Origin: Polydactylus sextarius
Lineage: Eukaryota > Chordata > Actinopteri > Polynemidae
DNA length: 64,000 nucleotides
Direction: 5' to 3'
NCBI GenBank assembly: GCA_016801845.1
Contig: CM028918.1
Coordinates: 19,755,001-19,819,000 of the forward strand
Positions 63,991 to 64,000 of the stretch are shown here, one piece after another (position 1 is the stretch's first letter; each line of letters starts with the position of its first letter). Under the pieces are notes generated by a model. It was not told the origin of the DNA, searched no databases, and worked only from the letters and a program-made list of their open reading frames with translations. A program made the position numbers and the translations under genes.

Positions 63991-64000
63991 ATTTTTGGAT

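Overview
This window is vertebrate nuclear DNA, almost certainly from a ray-finned fish and probably a percomorph teleost. The evidence is spliced genes with mostly short GT-AG introns, long (CA)n/(GT)n runs, Tc1-, hAT-, LINE- and tRNA-SINE-type repeats with a teleost look, and a connexin of the fish-expanded small (Cx32.2-like) group. I see no bacterial operon, CRISPR array or prophage.

Layout from left to right. 1-2.6 kb: repeat-bearing flank with a decayed LINE fragment, then a TATA box and a probable non-coding first exon. 2.68-3.44 kb (+): a single-coding-exon connexin. 4.56-13.38 kb (-): mcm9, 14 coding exons, about 1218 residues. 13.4-15.15 kb: a divergent mcm9/cenpe promoter interval with an E2F-type site and CCAAT boxes. 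15.15-35.97 kb (+): cenpe, the kinetochore kinesin, modelled as 56 coding exons and about 2660 residues; its stalk contains recently amplified, nearly identical exon cassettes. 36.75-44.70 kb (+): cep85l, 13 coding exons, 778 residues. 49.60-59.02 kb (-): gopc, 8 coding exons, 436 residues, with repeat-rich introns. 60.99-63.20 kb (-): the last six coding exons of pm20d2, which continues off the right edge. An internally deleted Tc1-like transposon lies in the pm20d2 intron at the right edge.

Exon models were built by hand from splice signals, reading phase and remembered family sequences. The mcm9, cep85l and gopc models close exactly in frame. The cenpe model closes only if two surplus bases in exon 10 (CGCG at 18047-18050) are discounted; read literally, the motor domain is truncated.

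Functionally mcm9 (homologous-recombination helicase), cenpe (chromosome congression) and cep85l (centrosome/spindle pole) all belong to chromosome maintenance and division, while gopc (Golgi PDZ trafficking), pm20d2 (dipeptide metabolism) and the connexin are unrelated. I found no convincing undescribed biological system. The best leads are the cenpe frameshift, the homogenised stalk cassettes, the connexin missing a normally invariant loop cysteine, and a hAT-type MITE with a perfect 8-bp target-site duplication.
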